This document shows, one piece after another, positions 1-10,685 of a DNA stretch of 64,000 nt. Under the pieces are notes generated by a model. The model saw only the letters and a list, made by a program, of their open reading frames with translations. It ran no database searches and was not told the DNA's origin. The position numbers were made by a program, and so were the translations under genes. The stretch is from Gigaspora margarita (taxonomy: Eukaryota > Glomeromycota > Glomeromycetes > Diversisporales > Gigasporaceae), in assembly GCA_009809945.1 (NCBI GenBank), contig WTPW01000355.1, positions 117,472 to 181,471 on the forward strand. The letters are read 5' to 3'. The stretch's first letter is position 1; each line of letters starts with the position of its first letter.

Positions 1-724
1 ATAACAATTGGTTAACAGACAAAGCAGAAGCTTAATGCTTATAATAATAATGGTAACATATTGCTCCTTGACAGAAACAATAACTGGATTGAATTAAAAT
101 AAATTATCTTTTTTTTTTTATTATTATTGTGTTAAAATAACGATGTTATGTTTTAGCAATTCTGGAATGTATTAATAAAAATTAAATCAATTTAAAATAA
201 TTATTTTATTTTAATCGCATCAATAAGGGAGACATCCTACTTTCAAGATCTTTATTGGTATACAATACCAGAATTCGTTCTAATAATAATAGTTTTGTAT
301 AGTAGAGTGTCCAGAATTCTGCGGTGCCCATGTTAAAAGAAAGTTTTTTTTTTTTGTATTTGGTTTTAAAATGATTAAAGTTGTGTTTAACAGTAGGAAA
401 AAAATTTTTTGTCAACTATTAGCACCTTCTCTATATCTTGTAAAACGTTTAAAACAAAATTTGCGTTTTTTATATAATCTCCACATCTCGTGCAAAACTC
501 TGCGTATTGTAATATTTTTTAATGGTTAATTTTTTAAAAATTCGTACAGAGAATAAAATTTTTCAGTTCTCTGGTAACCAGAGAAGTTTTTCGCAAAGCT
601 GAGTCAATTTATTAGTAAAAATTAATATTTTGATTCAATCCTCAATAGTGTATTGGATTTAGTTCTGATTTAAGTTAATCGAATAAATAACTCGAAATTC
701 ATATACGAGATCCTTCAATAACAT
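1..724. other. AT-rich intergenic DNA, no gene seen
   Basis: No reading frame here has protein-like composition. Short T tracts and AT-rich sequence only. I see no repeat of note before the palindrome that follows. Confidence 0.6.
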
Positions 725-832
725 TTAGTGGTGTGAACCATTATCCGTTGGATATTTAAACAATAGTAAATTCAATGGATATCCATTGGATCTATTGTCT
801 AAATATTCAATGGATAACATTTCACATCACTA
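725..832. repeat. Imperfect palindrome (MITE-like)
   Basis: The left arm starts TTAGTGGTGTGAACCATTAT and the right arm ends in its imperfect complement (AACATTTCACATCACTAA). The halves meet at the self-complementary AATGGATATCCATT. This is the structure of a small foldback or MITE. No coding content. Confidence 0.65.
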
Positions 833-840
833 ATAACTTT

Positions 841-1005
841 TAAACTGCATAATTTATAGTTATTGTATGGGTATGTAGTGAATAACCCAGTTACACACAC
901 GGGTTCATATTCCGTGCCGAAGGCACGGGATTTTAATATGAACCCGTGTGTGTAACTGGGTTATTCACTACATACCCATACAATAACTATAAATTATGCA
1001 GTTTA
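841..1005. mobile_element. Near-perfect palindromic element, GTTATTGTATGGG family copy 1
   Basis: Arms of about 70 bp are nearly exact complements, and the tip carries a second hairpin (CCGTGCC GAA GGCACGG). Inner termini GTTATTGTATGGG and CCCATACAATAAC (859-871 and 975-987) are shared with the element at 7117-7247, and the spacing between them is almost the same (129 and 125 bp). The arms here extend beyond those termini. The near-perfect arms suggest a young copy or ongoing arm correction. No ORF. Confidence 0.85.
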
Positions 1006-1191
1006 GACATTAATTTTTATATTGAAAAAAAAAACTAGTATAAGGATTAAGAAAAGTTAACGGAGAAGTTAGATCATCAAATATCGTTAAGAGGATTTAA
1101 TAACGCAAAAAATATCATATTTAATAGTGCATTTTATATATGAAATACTAAAACTGTATAAATAAATATTTGAAAAGATCGTATCAATAAT

Positions 1192-1855
1192 TTACATGAC
1201 TCGGGCCTCGGTCGAGGAAACGTCAATTTTTGAAAATACGTGATATTTCGTTATTAAAAACAAATTCTTAATTAGTTTATGATCACTCCTCGTGGAGTTG
1301 GGGCATTGCTTAAATAGTTGTTGTTGTCTAATATGGTTATATTGTATTGTTGTAATCACCGATGATATTTGTTTTAATTGAGTTGTGTGATGACGTGATC
1401 TGGGGATTTGAAGGGGGTGAGCTAGAATGCCACTTTTTGAAAAGGAAAGAGGTATATTGAGTATGTATCTTGGCTTCTTGAGTGGTCTTTCTCTTCTTTT
1501 GGTAGGAGTTTTGAGATATTGAGAGGGTTGTGGGTGTTGATGTTGTGGTGAAAAGTATTGCATAGTTTGGGAGTTAGGGTGCATAGAAGTTTGTCGTAGA
1601 GATGTGTATAGTGGAGTTGGGAAGTGTCATAATGACTACTCTCTCCACTTCTCTTGCTAATTTTGTTTGTCTTCTTGGTGGTATCTGGGTTAGGTTAGAG
1701 ATAGAAGTAGGTTTGAATATAACTAAAGTTATGGATAAATGTTTAATTACTATAGTTGTTATACAAAATGTTTGCTTTAAGTATTTATTTTGCTCATTTA
1801 ATAAATTGTGATTTATGGGAAAGAGTTTTTTTTTTATTATTTTTATCTGTAACAA
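1192..1855 (-). other. C/A-rich patch with overlapping ORFs, unresolved
   Basis: On the minus strand the bases between about 1380 and 1720 are clearly less AT-rich than the surroundings. They hold overlapping open frames, one running 130 codons (1584 to 1192) and another 93 codons (1855 to 1574). A third frame is also open for about 90 codons. Because all three frames are open the cause is probably base composition (few T on this strand), not coding. No family is recognised. It could be an old exon, an RNA or a promoter region. Confidence 0.25.
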
Positions 1856-2022
1856 ATAATATATGTTTGATAATTATATACTGTATAATCAATAAATGTT
1901 TATTTCATAAAATAACAATAATAATATAATGTTGACAAATAAAATATACGATAAATAATATAAAATGTTCAAAATACATTGTAATTACATGATGTGAATA
2001 TACAGTAAATAAATGTAATTTA

Positions 2023-3947
2023 TCATCGACGGTGCAAACTTTCTGCCATCAATGAAGTTACTCTTTCAAATTGCTCTAAAAACCTTGCATATGATGAACT
2101 GTGAAAATCACCAAAAAGTTTGACGCAGATATGTTCAAAAAAAATACTAACATTACGCAAGATATAAATATAAACCATGAATGATAAAATGAATGTTAAA
2201 AAAGATGCAAAAATAACTGCAAAACCTGTAAAAGGACCTGTAATCTCAATAAAATAAAATAAGAGACCTGGTATGGCGATAGTAAGTGGAAGTAGTAATA
2301 TACTTAATGAAAGGTAAATCAAACATAAACTCATGTGAATGATTATCTTAATAATAAAAATTATTCTACTTATAATGAATAGAAAAATTTTCTTAAGCCA
2401 CTTCATAATCAATTGAAATATTCTATTAACATGTTTAGAAAATCCTTTATCAATTAGAAATACTTCGTATTCTTCGATTTCAAAAGTTCCTCCGTTAATA
2501 ATTTTTTTTTCATAAGATTGCTGCCTGCTTTCACAAATGATGCCGGCATGGTTGATACGTAAATCTTGTAAACCAAAGCAGGGTCCTTTATTTCTACACC
2601 AAATGATCGCTTCTTCTTTAGAAGAAACTCGACTTAAAATGGGGTTTCCTCGATTTGTTAATGAAAATATAAAACTATTTGATGCTTTACATTTAAAATC
2701 ATTATAAAATTCATTATTCATAGGTAATAGAGGTGACTTTTCATCTTCTTCGACTTTAATGCTGCGCCATTCTAACGGATTATATCCGCCAATTATTTCC
2801 CTTGAATCCCGAACTTTAATAACAACAACTGTTGGTCCTTTATTGTCACAATTGTTATGAAAATTATTAATTCCAAAACCATCACGACTAGCGCGATATA
2901 TAAGTTTAAGCTTAAAAGGTAAATCCTTAAAATTATAAGGTTTTTGTTTCTTATTGATCCAACTTGCTATTAATGCTGCATCTTTAGCATTAATAATATT
3001 AGAATCAAATGGATATCCTCTTAATAGTAAAATATCAAATGAAGTTTTGGAGTTAGGTTCCAAAAAATGTTGTAAAATTTCTTCATCAAGACCATCTGGT
3101 AGAATACTTTTAAACCGATTCGTAACTTTATTGTAGTCGTTAGGTAACATGTTATAAAATCGAATATGAGGAATACAATTACGCAAGGTATTTTTTAGAT
3201 CCATAAAATTCTCCGGTGTCCACTTAGTTGGATCATCATCTAAAATTGAATCGGTATTTTTAATTCCCCATTTAATCAAATATTCCCAAATTTTAATTTC
3301 ATCTAGTTCAAGATCATCATATTTCAAAAGTTGAATAAGCAACGTTTCTTTTATTTCGGAAAATCTTCTGATTCAAATATAATTTTAGGTTCTCTCTCAA
3401 TTAACCCTAATGCATAATTATATAAATTGGTAAAACGTTCGTTTTGTAAAGCCGTAATGATATCTTTTGGTTTCCATGCTAATTTATTTTCAAGCAAAAG
3501 ATTTTCAAGTTGTTGATAAACTTCAAGTAATTGAAGTTCATCAGCTGCAATTGCGATTTCTATAAGGTTAACTTCGTTATTCTCGATTGTAAGTGTTCCT
3601 GTATAAATTTGCCTATACACAATTAAGTAATTTCAATAAAATTTTATAGTATTAACTTTATTTTATGAATACCACAAATTAGTATCATGCACTAAACAAA
3701 CTCACTTTATAAGAATTTCAAATACAATGGGCGAAATATTGGGTTTATTGAAAATGATGATTCCATCTTCTTTCTTTGCCCAACGTGAAGACAAGGCATT
3801 TTTAAAATAAGCTGACCTAGAAGATAAGATAACTGAATGTGCTCTAAATTCTTTAGTATTTGGTTCTTCACCAACTATAATTTTTATATTATAATCTTCA
3901 GCATTTTCAAGTAAATTTGAAAAATCCGTAGATATAGAACTATTCAT
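2023..3947 (-). CDS. BTB-BACK-TLDc protein with C-terminal membrane segments (frameshifted)
   Basis: Exon 1 (3947-3706) encodes a BTB/POZ domain: FRAHSVILSSRSAYFKNALS and the FNKPNISP motif. A 93-bp intron (3705-3613, GTGAGT...TATAG) joins in frame to the end of BTB and a BACK-like helical region (exon from 3612). A TLDc domain follows, with LIYRASRDGFGINNFHNNCD, the GGYNPLEWRS motif, SFIFSLTNRG and a C-terminal EEYEVFLI strand. TLDc proteins are linked to oxidation resistance, and BTB-BACK to cullin-3 adaptors. After TLDc comes an unusual tail of about 130 residues with roughly three hydrophobic segments. The frame breaks at 3360-3363, where four A stand on the plus strand and one more would keep the frame. 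This could be an assembly error in a homopolymer or a real lesion. Without the break the protein is about 600 residues. Domain call is firm; intactness is uncertain. Confidence 0.88.
3613..3705 (-). other. Intron of the BTB-TLDc gene
   Basis: Donor GTGAGT follows ...ATAAA, and acceptor TATAG precedes GCAAATTTATAC. Removing 93 bp restores ILIK-QIYTGTL, the expected junction near the end of the BTB domain. The split Lys codon (AA|G) confirms the phase. Confidence 0.85.
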
Positions 3948-3963
3948 ATTTTACGTTAAATAT

Positions 3964-4360
3964 ATGATAAAAAAAGATACCGTACGGTGCAGGAATCTAA
4001 ATGTTTCAATCACTTTATATAGGATAAAGTTTAGTAAACTCATTGGAGACAAGCTAAATTTGTCATTTTCAATAACTAACCCTTTAAATTTAAGCAGTAT
4101 GCATAGGATAGTTGCTATTAAGTACATATTATTCTTGACGTATTATTTTTTTATGCAAAAGATTGAGAAATTCTAGATTCTTCACTTTATTGAGATTGAT
4201 ATTTTAAGAAAATTTTAAGAGATTTATTCTAATGTATTAACCAGTTTATGCATTATCTCTACATAGAGAGATCTAGGATTTTAAATTTCGCGCACCGTAC
4301 CTTAGCAAACGTTATGATACTGTATTAAATGGCATGCATCGATGTGTGTGCGATGTAATT
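3964..4360. other. Upstream region of the BTB-TLDc gene, no other gene seen
   Basis: AT-rich sequence immediately 5' of the minus-strand start at 3947. It should hold the promoter, but no clear TATA box or operator can be singled out in such AT-rich DNA. The 70-codon plus-strand frame from 3964 has no recognisable features. Confidence 0.4.
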
Positions 4361-4361
4361 A

Positions 4362-4455
4362 TGTAAATCAAGACTAGAAATGGGCACAATGGTGCTTTTC
4401 TATATTACGTAAATAAAGTCTAGAGATGGGCAAAATGGTGGTTTTCTATATTATG
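4362..4455. repeat. Two-copy direct tandem repeat (47 bp)
   Basis: Two adjacent copies of a unit beginning GTAAAT and running through GACTAGAAATGGGCACAATGG (first) and GTCTAGAGATGGGCAAAATGG (second), each ending TTTTCTATATTA. A GCAT-rich alternating tract follows at about 4457-4497. Confidence 0.8.
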
Positions 4456-4530
4456 CATGTGCATGGTATCCCACATGCATGCATGTATGCATGCAGTATA
4501 GTTTTCCTACAGAATGTGTTTTTTTTATAA

Positions 4531-5439
4531 TCTTAAATAAAGATATTTTAGCGATTATTTAATCAAATTCAATAAGCTTTTTTTTATTTTGATTCTACAG
4601 ATATAGAATCAAAATAAAAAAAGTTTATTAAGTAGTTACTGAGATAACTTTGTTCAAAGTTTTGAAAATTTTCAAAATGCCTATCAAACAATAGTATAAA
4701 AAATTTTAAATTTTTGAATAAATATTTTAGCAATTAACTAATCAAATTCAATAAACTTTTTTATTTTTCTAAAAATATAAAGCATCAAAATAAATAAAAA
4801 GTTTATCAAATTTGATCAAGTAGTTGCTAGGATATTTTCAAAATTTTGGAAAAATTTAAACTAATAGCTATTATTATAAAAATTTTTTTTAAAAAAAAAA
4901 CTTTGAACAAAGATATTTAGAAACAATTTAATTAAATTTGATAAACATTTTTTTATTTTTATTTACAGATATAAATAATTAAAATAAATAAAATTATAAA
5001 ATTTAACAAATTTGATTAGATAGTTGCTAAAATATTTTTGTTCAAAATTTTAAAAAATTTTATTATAGCTATTATTTTAATTATTTAAAATTTTTTTAAA
5101 CTTTTAAATAAAGATAACTTGACAACAATCTAACCAAATTCAATGTACATATTTTATTTTAATTTTATAGATATATAAAATTAAAATTAAAAAGTTTATA
5201 AAATTTGGTTAGATAGTTGCTAAGAAATCTTTATTTAAAGATTTTAAAAAATTTTATACTACAGTATTAACAGATATTTTAAACTTTAAAATAAAATTTT
5301 AAGCAAAACTATTTTAATAACTAGTTGATCAAATTTAATAAACTTTTTTTTTTAATTTATAATATTTGTTGTATTAATATTAAAAAAGATTTATTAAATT
5401 TATTTAGATAGTTGTCAAGATATCTTTATTCAAAATTAT
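4531..5439. repeat. Tandem array of five imperfect palindromes (family P1)
   Basis: Five units of about 130-160 bp stand head to tail (near 4531, 4711, 4901, 5101 and 5281). Each unit opens with a form of AAAGATATTTTAGCAATTA, runs into AATCAAATTCAATAAAC and a T-rich arm, turns at a short loop, and returns through the complement (GTTTATnAAATTTGAT, then TAGTTGCTAAGATATCTTT). Each could fold into a long hairpin. Related units occur at 52.3-52.5 and 54.3-54.85 kb. No ORF. Confidence 0.75.
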
Positions 5440-5848
5440 AAAAAAATATAATCACTATAGAAGGTTAATATTGTATAGACATATTAATACAAAATTGCTA
5501 GACTGTGTGCATAGTGCCTATCTTTAACCAAGACTATATATATATTACTTAAGGTTTTAGTTTTTATAAATAAAAATAGATAATTTTTTTTTTAGATATA
5601 CAGATTAGATTTTTATTTTTAGTTAAAATTTTTTAATAATATTATATTTATACAAAATTATAAAACCTTTTTATATTGTTTGATTTTTTAAAATTTCTTT
5701 ATATATTACTGTTACTTTATATACACAAAAATTTAAAAGGGTATCCATTAGTTATACTAAATTTAGTGCAAAGTATTTAATTTAGTACAGTTTTATAAGC
5801 TAAATTTTAAAAAAATTTTATTATTAACTTCAAATTAATTTTTCTAAT

Positions 5849-6043
5849 ACTGTATTTCTCCAAAAATAAGCACTCTTTTTTACTATAGAAGTGCTTATTT
5901 TTGGGTATAATCTCAACTAAAAATTTGAATAATTTGATATTTAGTTGCTTATTTCTATTATATAAGGGTGCTTATTTTTGGGTATATATGAATTGTAGGG
6001 GGTGCTTACTTTTGGAGTGTGCTTATTTTTGGAGAAATATGAT
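5849..6043. mobile_element. MITE with TATTTCTCCAAAAATAAG termini
   Basis: A 21-bp perfect terminal inverted repeat sits at 5853-5873 and 6019-6039 (TATTTCTCCAAAAATAAGCA, plus C). Internal copies of the same GTGCTTATTTTTGG motif recur. The outer left TACTGTAT fits a Tc1/mariner (pogo-like) non-autonomous element, so a TA target duplication is expected, though the class is inferred. The 73-codon plus-strand frame over its right half has no protein features. Confidence 0.8.
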
Positions 6044-6291
6044 ATATAATTCTATATTTTGTACATGTATATTTAAACTTACAAAAGCTATATTAAAAAA
6101 TTTAAAAAATTTTTTGCTATAAAAAGTGCAATAAAAATAACTAAAAAATAACTAAAAATATTAAACAAATTATTGTATAGGTCTTATGTAACAACTTGTG
6201 CTTTTTTTACTCATTTATTGGTACATATTAAAAATAATTAAATCAGATCACTCATATTTAATAAAAATATGAAAGTGTCCTGATTTAATTA

Positions 6292-6870
6292 TTTATTATT
6301 ATTATTATTATTATTATTGTAGTTGTCTTCATATTTTTAATAATATTGGGACATTTGCCTTTTTAAATTTTTATTGGATAATATCAATATTAATTTGTTT
6401 TTACTTTTTTTAAAATTGTCTTGGATAGATTATTAAAACTTCATTTCTTTATATTCTTATTACATAGAATTGTATAATTGTTGGATTTTTGTTTCTTCTT
6501 ATAATTTTTTTTGGATGTGTCATACATTATTAGATCTTTGCTTTTAGATCTTCACTTTTTTTAAAATTCTTTATTTATTGGATTTTTGTCTTTTTTTTTA
6601 AATTTTATTGTACAAGTCATACATTATTAGATCTTTGCCTTTGATTTTCACTTTTTTTAAATTCTTTTTAGACAAATTCATATTTTTGTTAAAATTCTTT
6701 TAGAGTAAATTGCATATTATTAAGTTTTTTGCTTTCTTTAAATTTTAATTATACTGAGTTATATATTATTTGTTTTATTTTCTTTATATAATTTTACTAA
6801 AAAGATTATATTATTGAATTTTTACTTTCTTTAAATCTTTTTATACATAGTTATCTTGATTAAATTTTAT
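6292..6870. repeat. ATT microsatellite followed by degenerate minisatellite
   Basis: An (ATT)n tract at 6292-6320 precedes about 500 bp of diverged tandem units. A theme such as CATACATTATTAGATCTTTGC recurs at 6520-6545 and 6608-6632, with weaker copies before and after. Very T-rich on the plus strand, no ORF. Confidence 0.6.
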
Positions 6871-7116
6871 ATTTTTTTTTTTTAAAAAAAAATTCATGTT
6901 AATGGATTTTACATTATTATGTTCATACTTGAACTTGGATTTAATCATTTGATATTTTGTATAAAAGAATTAATAATTCAAATCATAGATAGATTTTTTA
7001 CTTATGCTATTATCTTGTGTGTGTATTTAATATTTCATAACAGTAATATTAAAATTAGCTTTTTATTGAGATAAAAGTAATACACAAGTTGTTATATTAG
7101 ACACGAACAATAATAT

Positions 7117-7247
7117 AGTTATTGTATGGGACTGTATAAATAACTAAATTTTTATGGACTAACCTGTGTCACATGGCATTTAGCCATATGACCCAGGTTA
7201 ACCTGTGCAAATTTAGTTATTTTCTACAACCCATACAATAACAATAA
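7117..7247. mobile_element. Palindromic element, GTTATTGTATGGG family copy 2
   Basis: Terminal repeats GTTATTGTATGGG (7118-7130) and CCCATACAATAAC (7230-7242) match the element at 841-1005. The inner arms are again complementary (AATAACTAAATTT and AAATTTAGTTATT). A second inner hairpin spans AACCTG...CAGGTT. The arms are more diverged than in copy 1. Confidence 0.8.
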
Positions 7248-7249
7248 CT

Positions 7250-8745
7250 TATTAAATTGTAAACAACAAAAATTTTATTTAATAAAGCTTTTTTAAATTT
7301 TTAATATATTGTAAATTTAGTTTTTCTGATTCTAATAATAATAAAATTATTAAAATTGGTTTAGTAAATAAAAATTTTATATTATTTAATTTTACCAATT
7401 TTTTTATATTTTGTATATGTTTACTATAAAAAACTAACTATTTTTAGATATATTGCTTTAAAGTAGGTTTAATTAAACTATTCTAAAATCAAAGTTAGAT
7501 TTAAATAAGGCCACAAAAACATTAATTAATTGGTTTCATAACCTGGCTGGGTCAAAATTTGAAAACCTCAAAAAAATTTTTATATATTTTAAAAACTAGG
7601 TGGGATTTTAAGAAAAATTATATATAAATTTTATAAAACTTTTTATATAAATTTAAAAAAAAAAGCTAGCCAGCCACATTAATTTAAAAAAAATTTATAT
7701 TATAAAAACCAAGAAATTAAATTTCTATAGTCTAATTTAAAATTTTAATATTTTTTATTTTTTTATTAACTTTTATAAATATAACTCTTTTAGTACTATA
7801 CTAAAATAAGTATAGCAAAATTTTAGCAAAATACAAAAGCTTAAGATCAATTTGTACAAAATTTTTATTAAAATATTGCTAAAATTTTGAATAAGTAAGT
7901 ATTAGTTTAAATTATATTTTAGCAAAATTTAAAATAAAATTTATAGTTTGTTATTGTAAATAATTTTTTAAATTTATACTAAATTTAGTACAAAGAGCTA
8001 ATAGATATTTATTAAGTAACTAATAAGTTTTTAATACTAATTAACTATTTATTATTTCAAAATTTGTAATTCTAACAAGCTAATACAATATCAAAAAAAG
8101 TAATAACAAAACTTATTTAAAAAAAAAACTAATAAAAAATTAAAAATCATAAATTCATCAACTTTTTCTAACAATCCCTTGTACCAACTTTTCAAGAATG
8201 CTGATCTACAAAACTATATAGTTAATATATTTTACTACAACAAAACTTTATTAGATAAAAGTTAGGTGTGACCATTTACTGCATGTTTGGTTATAGCTAA
8301 AATAGAGTTGAAAAAGAATTGAACCCTTATAAGCAAGGCCTCCTAACAAAAAACTATAATACTACCAAACAAGAATGTAGTAGATAAGTTCTAGAGCTTT
8401 GTTAAGGTCTATAGAAGCAAAAGCAAAAGTAGATATTAGGTTGGATATATTATTCTATATAGTGTAACTCTTTCAAGTTCCTACAAGTTGGTACCCTCTC
8501 TGCTTCCTTCTTTGGCTTTCTTGAAATTTTAACAAAATGAGCATTTTGGTTTACTCCTCCAAAAGATCAGCAGTGTTTACTTTTTCCAAATTGGAAATGT
8601 GCCTATCTAATCAGAATCAAGTCACAAGTAAATTTTAGGTCCTGCAAAATAAATAATGAAGGACACATAAGACTATTGGAGGAAAAATTATGAATAAAAT
8701 TTCTTTCTAGAATATTTTTTAGATATAGTTTTCTTTTTCTTTTAT
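7250..8745. other. AT-rich intergenic DNA, no gene supported
   Basis: Long A/T runs up to about 8100. From 8160 to 8650 the composition is more balanced, and short open stretches on the minus strand look faintly protein-like, but no frame holds and no family is recognised. Possibly an old retroelement fragment. Confidence 0.35.
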
Positions 8746-8746
8746 G

Positions 8747-9470
8747 TAGGTATTATGGTGAAGTGGGTATTGTGGCAAATTAGGGATATCTTGTGATCCT
8801 ATAATCAGAATCAAATGAAATTAGGACCATTTGATTCCTCTCATCGAGAGGAATCGAATGATATAAGTTTCATTCAATTTAGACTACCACTTCATAATAT
8901 ATTTAAGTTAAATGCAATTTTGTAAATAACAGTATAATCGCTTTTGTGATTCAGTGATCAAAATTGTGCGACATTTATGCCAAACGATTCTTCTCATTCT
9001 TCTCAACTATGAGGAATCAATTGATATAAAAACTGCTTAATTTAGACCACTAAATCATGAGATATTTGTGTTTAAGCTATTTAAATATATGGAATAATAT
9101 ATCTATAATAAAAAGGTATTATGACAAATGTTGATTTCTCGTGGCTCCGGGATCAGAATCCAATAGTTGTTATGACATCCGATTCCTTTCAATGAGAAGA
9201 ATTGAATGGTAAAACAGTCATTGGGTTCTGATTTCGGGGTCATGAGATATAAACGATTCGCCACAATACCTTTAAATGCAAAAAATCACATTATTTTTAA
9301 TAAAAATTTAAACTCAAGTATCTTTAGCTCTAGTGATCGAAATCAAGTGTTTTTGGTATCAAACAATTCAGCTCAATGAGACGAATCAAATAATACCAAA
9401 ACTATTTGAATTCGATTGGTATATCACGTGATACAGTCAAAACTTGTTAACTTCGCCATAATATCTTAAT
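8747..9470. repeat. Array of four long imperfect palindromes (family P2)
   Basis: Four consecutive foldback units of about 150-170 bp. The clearest spans about 9111-9282: its left arm (GGTATTATGACAAATGTTG, then GGGATCAGAATCCAATAG) is the complement of its right arm (CATTGGGTTCTGATTTCGGG, then CGCCACAATACC). All units turn around a Ser-codon-like GATTCnTCTCA...GAGnGGAATC tip. Units differ from one another far more than arms differ within a unit, at least in unit 3. No ORF. Confidence 0.7.
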
Positions 9471-9566
9471 CTCCCATATGCTCTGTGAACACTGAACATG
9501 TAATTTCCAATACTGATGCCAATGCATGATTGGTTTATTTATCATCATTGTACGTCAAAATCAACC

Positions 9567-9711
9567 ACCCTAGCGTCACCACCCTAAAAATTTCGCTATC
9601 TGGTCAAATTAAAAACTCAAAGATCAGGTGTAAATAATATCAAAACAAAAATCTCCAAATACTAACCCTAACGCTAATAGCAAGATTTTTTTAGACTGGT
9701 GACGCAAGGGT
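9567..9711. mobile_element. MITE, CACCA-TCTAAAAAATTTCGCT family, copy 1
   Basis: Terminal repeats ACCCTAGCGTCACCACCCTA (left) and its near complement ending TGGTGACGCAAGGGT (right) enclose a core with CTAACCCTAACGCTAATAGC. Related copies are at 21519-21745 and 56140-56404. Non-coding. Confidence 0.75.
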
Positions 9712-9730
9712 CTTAGTTGAAATAGAATTT

Positions 9731-9946
9731 TTGTATTTCTATAAAGAAATGAGATTGAATTCTTATTCATCAAATCGCATTACAGTAAATTTTTTAAAAA
9801 TGACCAAGATGCAAGGATATTTATTTTTATCTTGCGATACATTTGAGAGTTTGCTTAAAAAATTTCTTGATGACAAATCTGTTACTCAAAGTTGTGAAAC
9901 CTTTATTATGATGAAGGTAGTCATGAATTTGTATTTAAGTTCTTAA
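9731..9946 (+). other. 71-codon ORF, unrecognised
   Basis: The frame begins MYFYKEMRLNSYSSN and contains CDTFESLLKKFLDDKSVTQS, which looks more protein-like than most AT-rich frames nearby. No family is recognised. It starts just right of a MITE, so it may be a 5'-truncated gene fragment. Length and lack of neighbours argue against a working gene. Confidence 0.25.
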
Positions 9947-9949
9947 AGA

Positions 9950-10281
9950 TCCATTAAATACAACTATTAGATCGTTAAAAATCTTTATTAAACAAAAAAA
10001 AACATTCAGCTACGAAATTTAGGAAGATCAAGTCCTATTCGAAGTCGCATATAGAATAGTAAAGATTAAATTTCTTGTAGGTTTTAATTTGATTATACTC
10101 AATAATAATATTTGCCTGGCAAACACACTGTACTAGGTTATGACAGGATCCATGTTCAATATTTAATACAGAGGACGCGATTTCACAGAGAATAATCTGA
10201 TTTTGCTTAATGGTAAAGTCAAGTCAACCTTTACCATTAGTGTCAGATAAAGAATATTCAGAGTGTAATTGTTTCGTAGTG
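9950..10281. other. Intergenic, no gene seen
   Basis: AT-rich DNA downstream (on the minus strand) of the small spliced gene that ends at 10282. A short complementary pair (GGTAAAGTCAAGTCAACCTTTACC, about 10211-10234) could form a hairpin near its 3' end. Confidence 0.4.
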
Positions 10282-10685
10282 CTACGCGGTTCCATTTGAC
10301 TCATAATGCAGGCATATGTTGATAGAATATCGTAATGCATAATCTATATCGAGTGATCTTAAATTAAAAGTCAAAATAAATAATTGCATGAACGATGAGC
10401 AAAATATGTAATAATAGTGGTGCATGAAATAAAAAGGTTCAGGAAGTAACACATGATAATGAGAAATCGAAACATTGTGATAATGTAATGTACATACTCT
10501 TCAGGTGAATTGGAGATTTTAAAGAAACTATCGGGTATGGAAGTAACCCTCACCATGGGTTGGTTGTTCAATTTATCACCAAAAGCACGGTCAGAAATAA
10601 TGAAGGTGTTAACTCGACAAAGAAGGGATTTCTTGTAAGCAAAGTCAGTTTATAATAAATAATAACATGATACTAACAGTGTCAT
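10282..10685 (-). CDS. Probable small spliced gene, function unknown
   Basis: Two exons are supported on the minus strand. The upstream one (reading down to 10498) encodes DRAFGDKLNNQPMVRVTSIP and then DSFFKISNSPEE. It ends at a GTATGT donor (10497). An acceptor TTTAATTTAAG (ending 10358) joins in phase to ESLDIDYALRYSINICLHYE and a stop at 10282. The split Glu codon (GA|A) fits. The 5' end is uncertain. One possibility is an ATG at 10685 with a tiny first exon, a GTATCA donor at 10673 and an acceptor ACAAG before the Lys-Ser codons. The coding region may extend further upstream. No domain recognised; it could also be a gene fragment. Confidence 0.4.
10358..10497 (-). other. Intron in the small unknown gene
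   Basis: 140 bp, GTATGT donor and a pyrimidine-rich TTTAATTTAAG acceptor. Splicing fuses two open frames and avoids the in-frame stops inside the intron. Confidence 0.5.
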
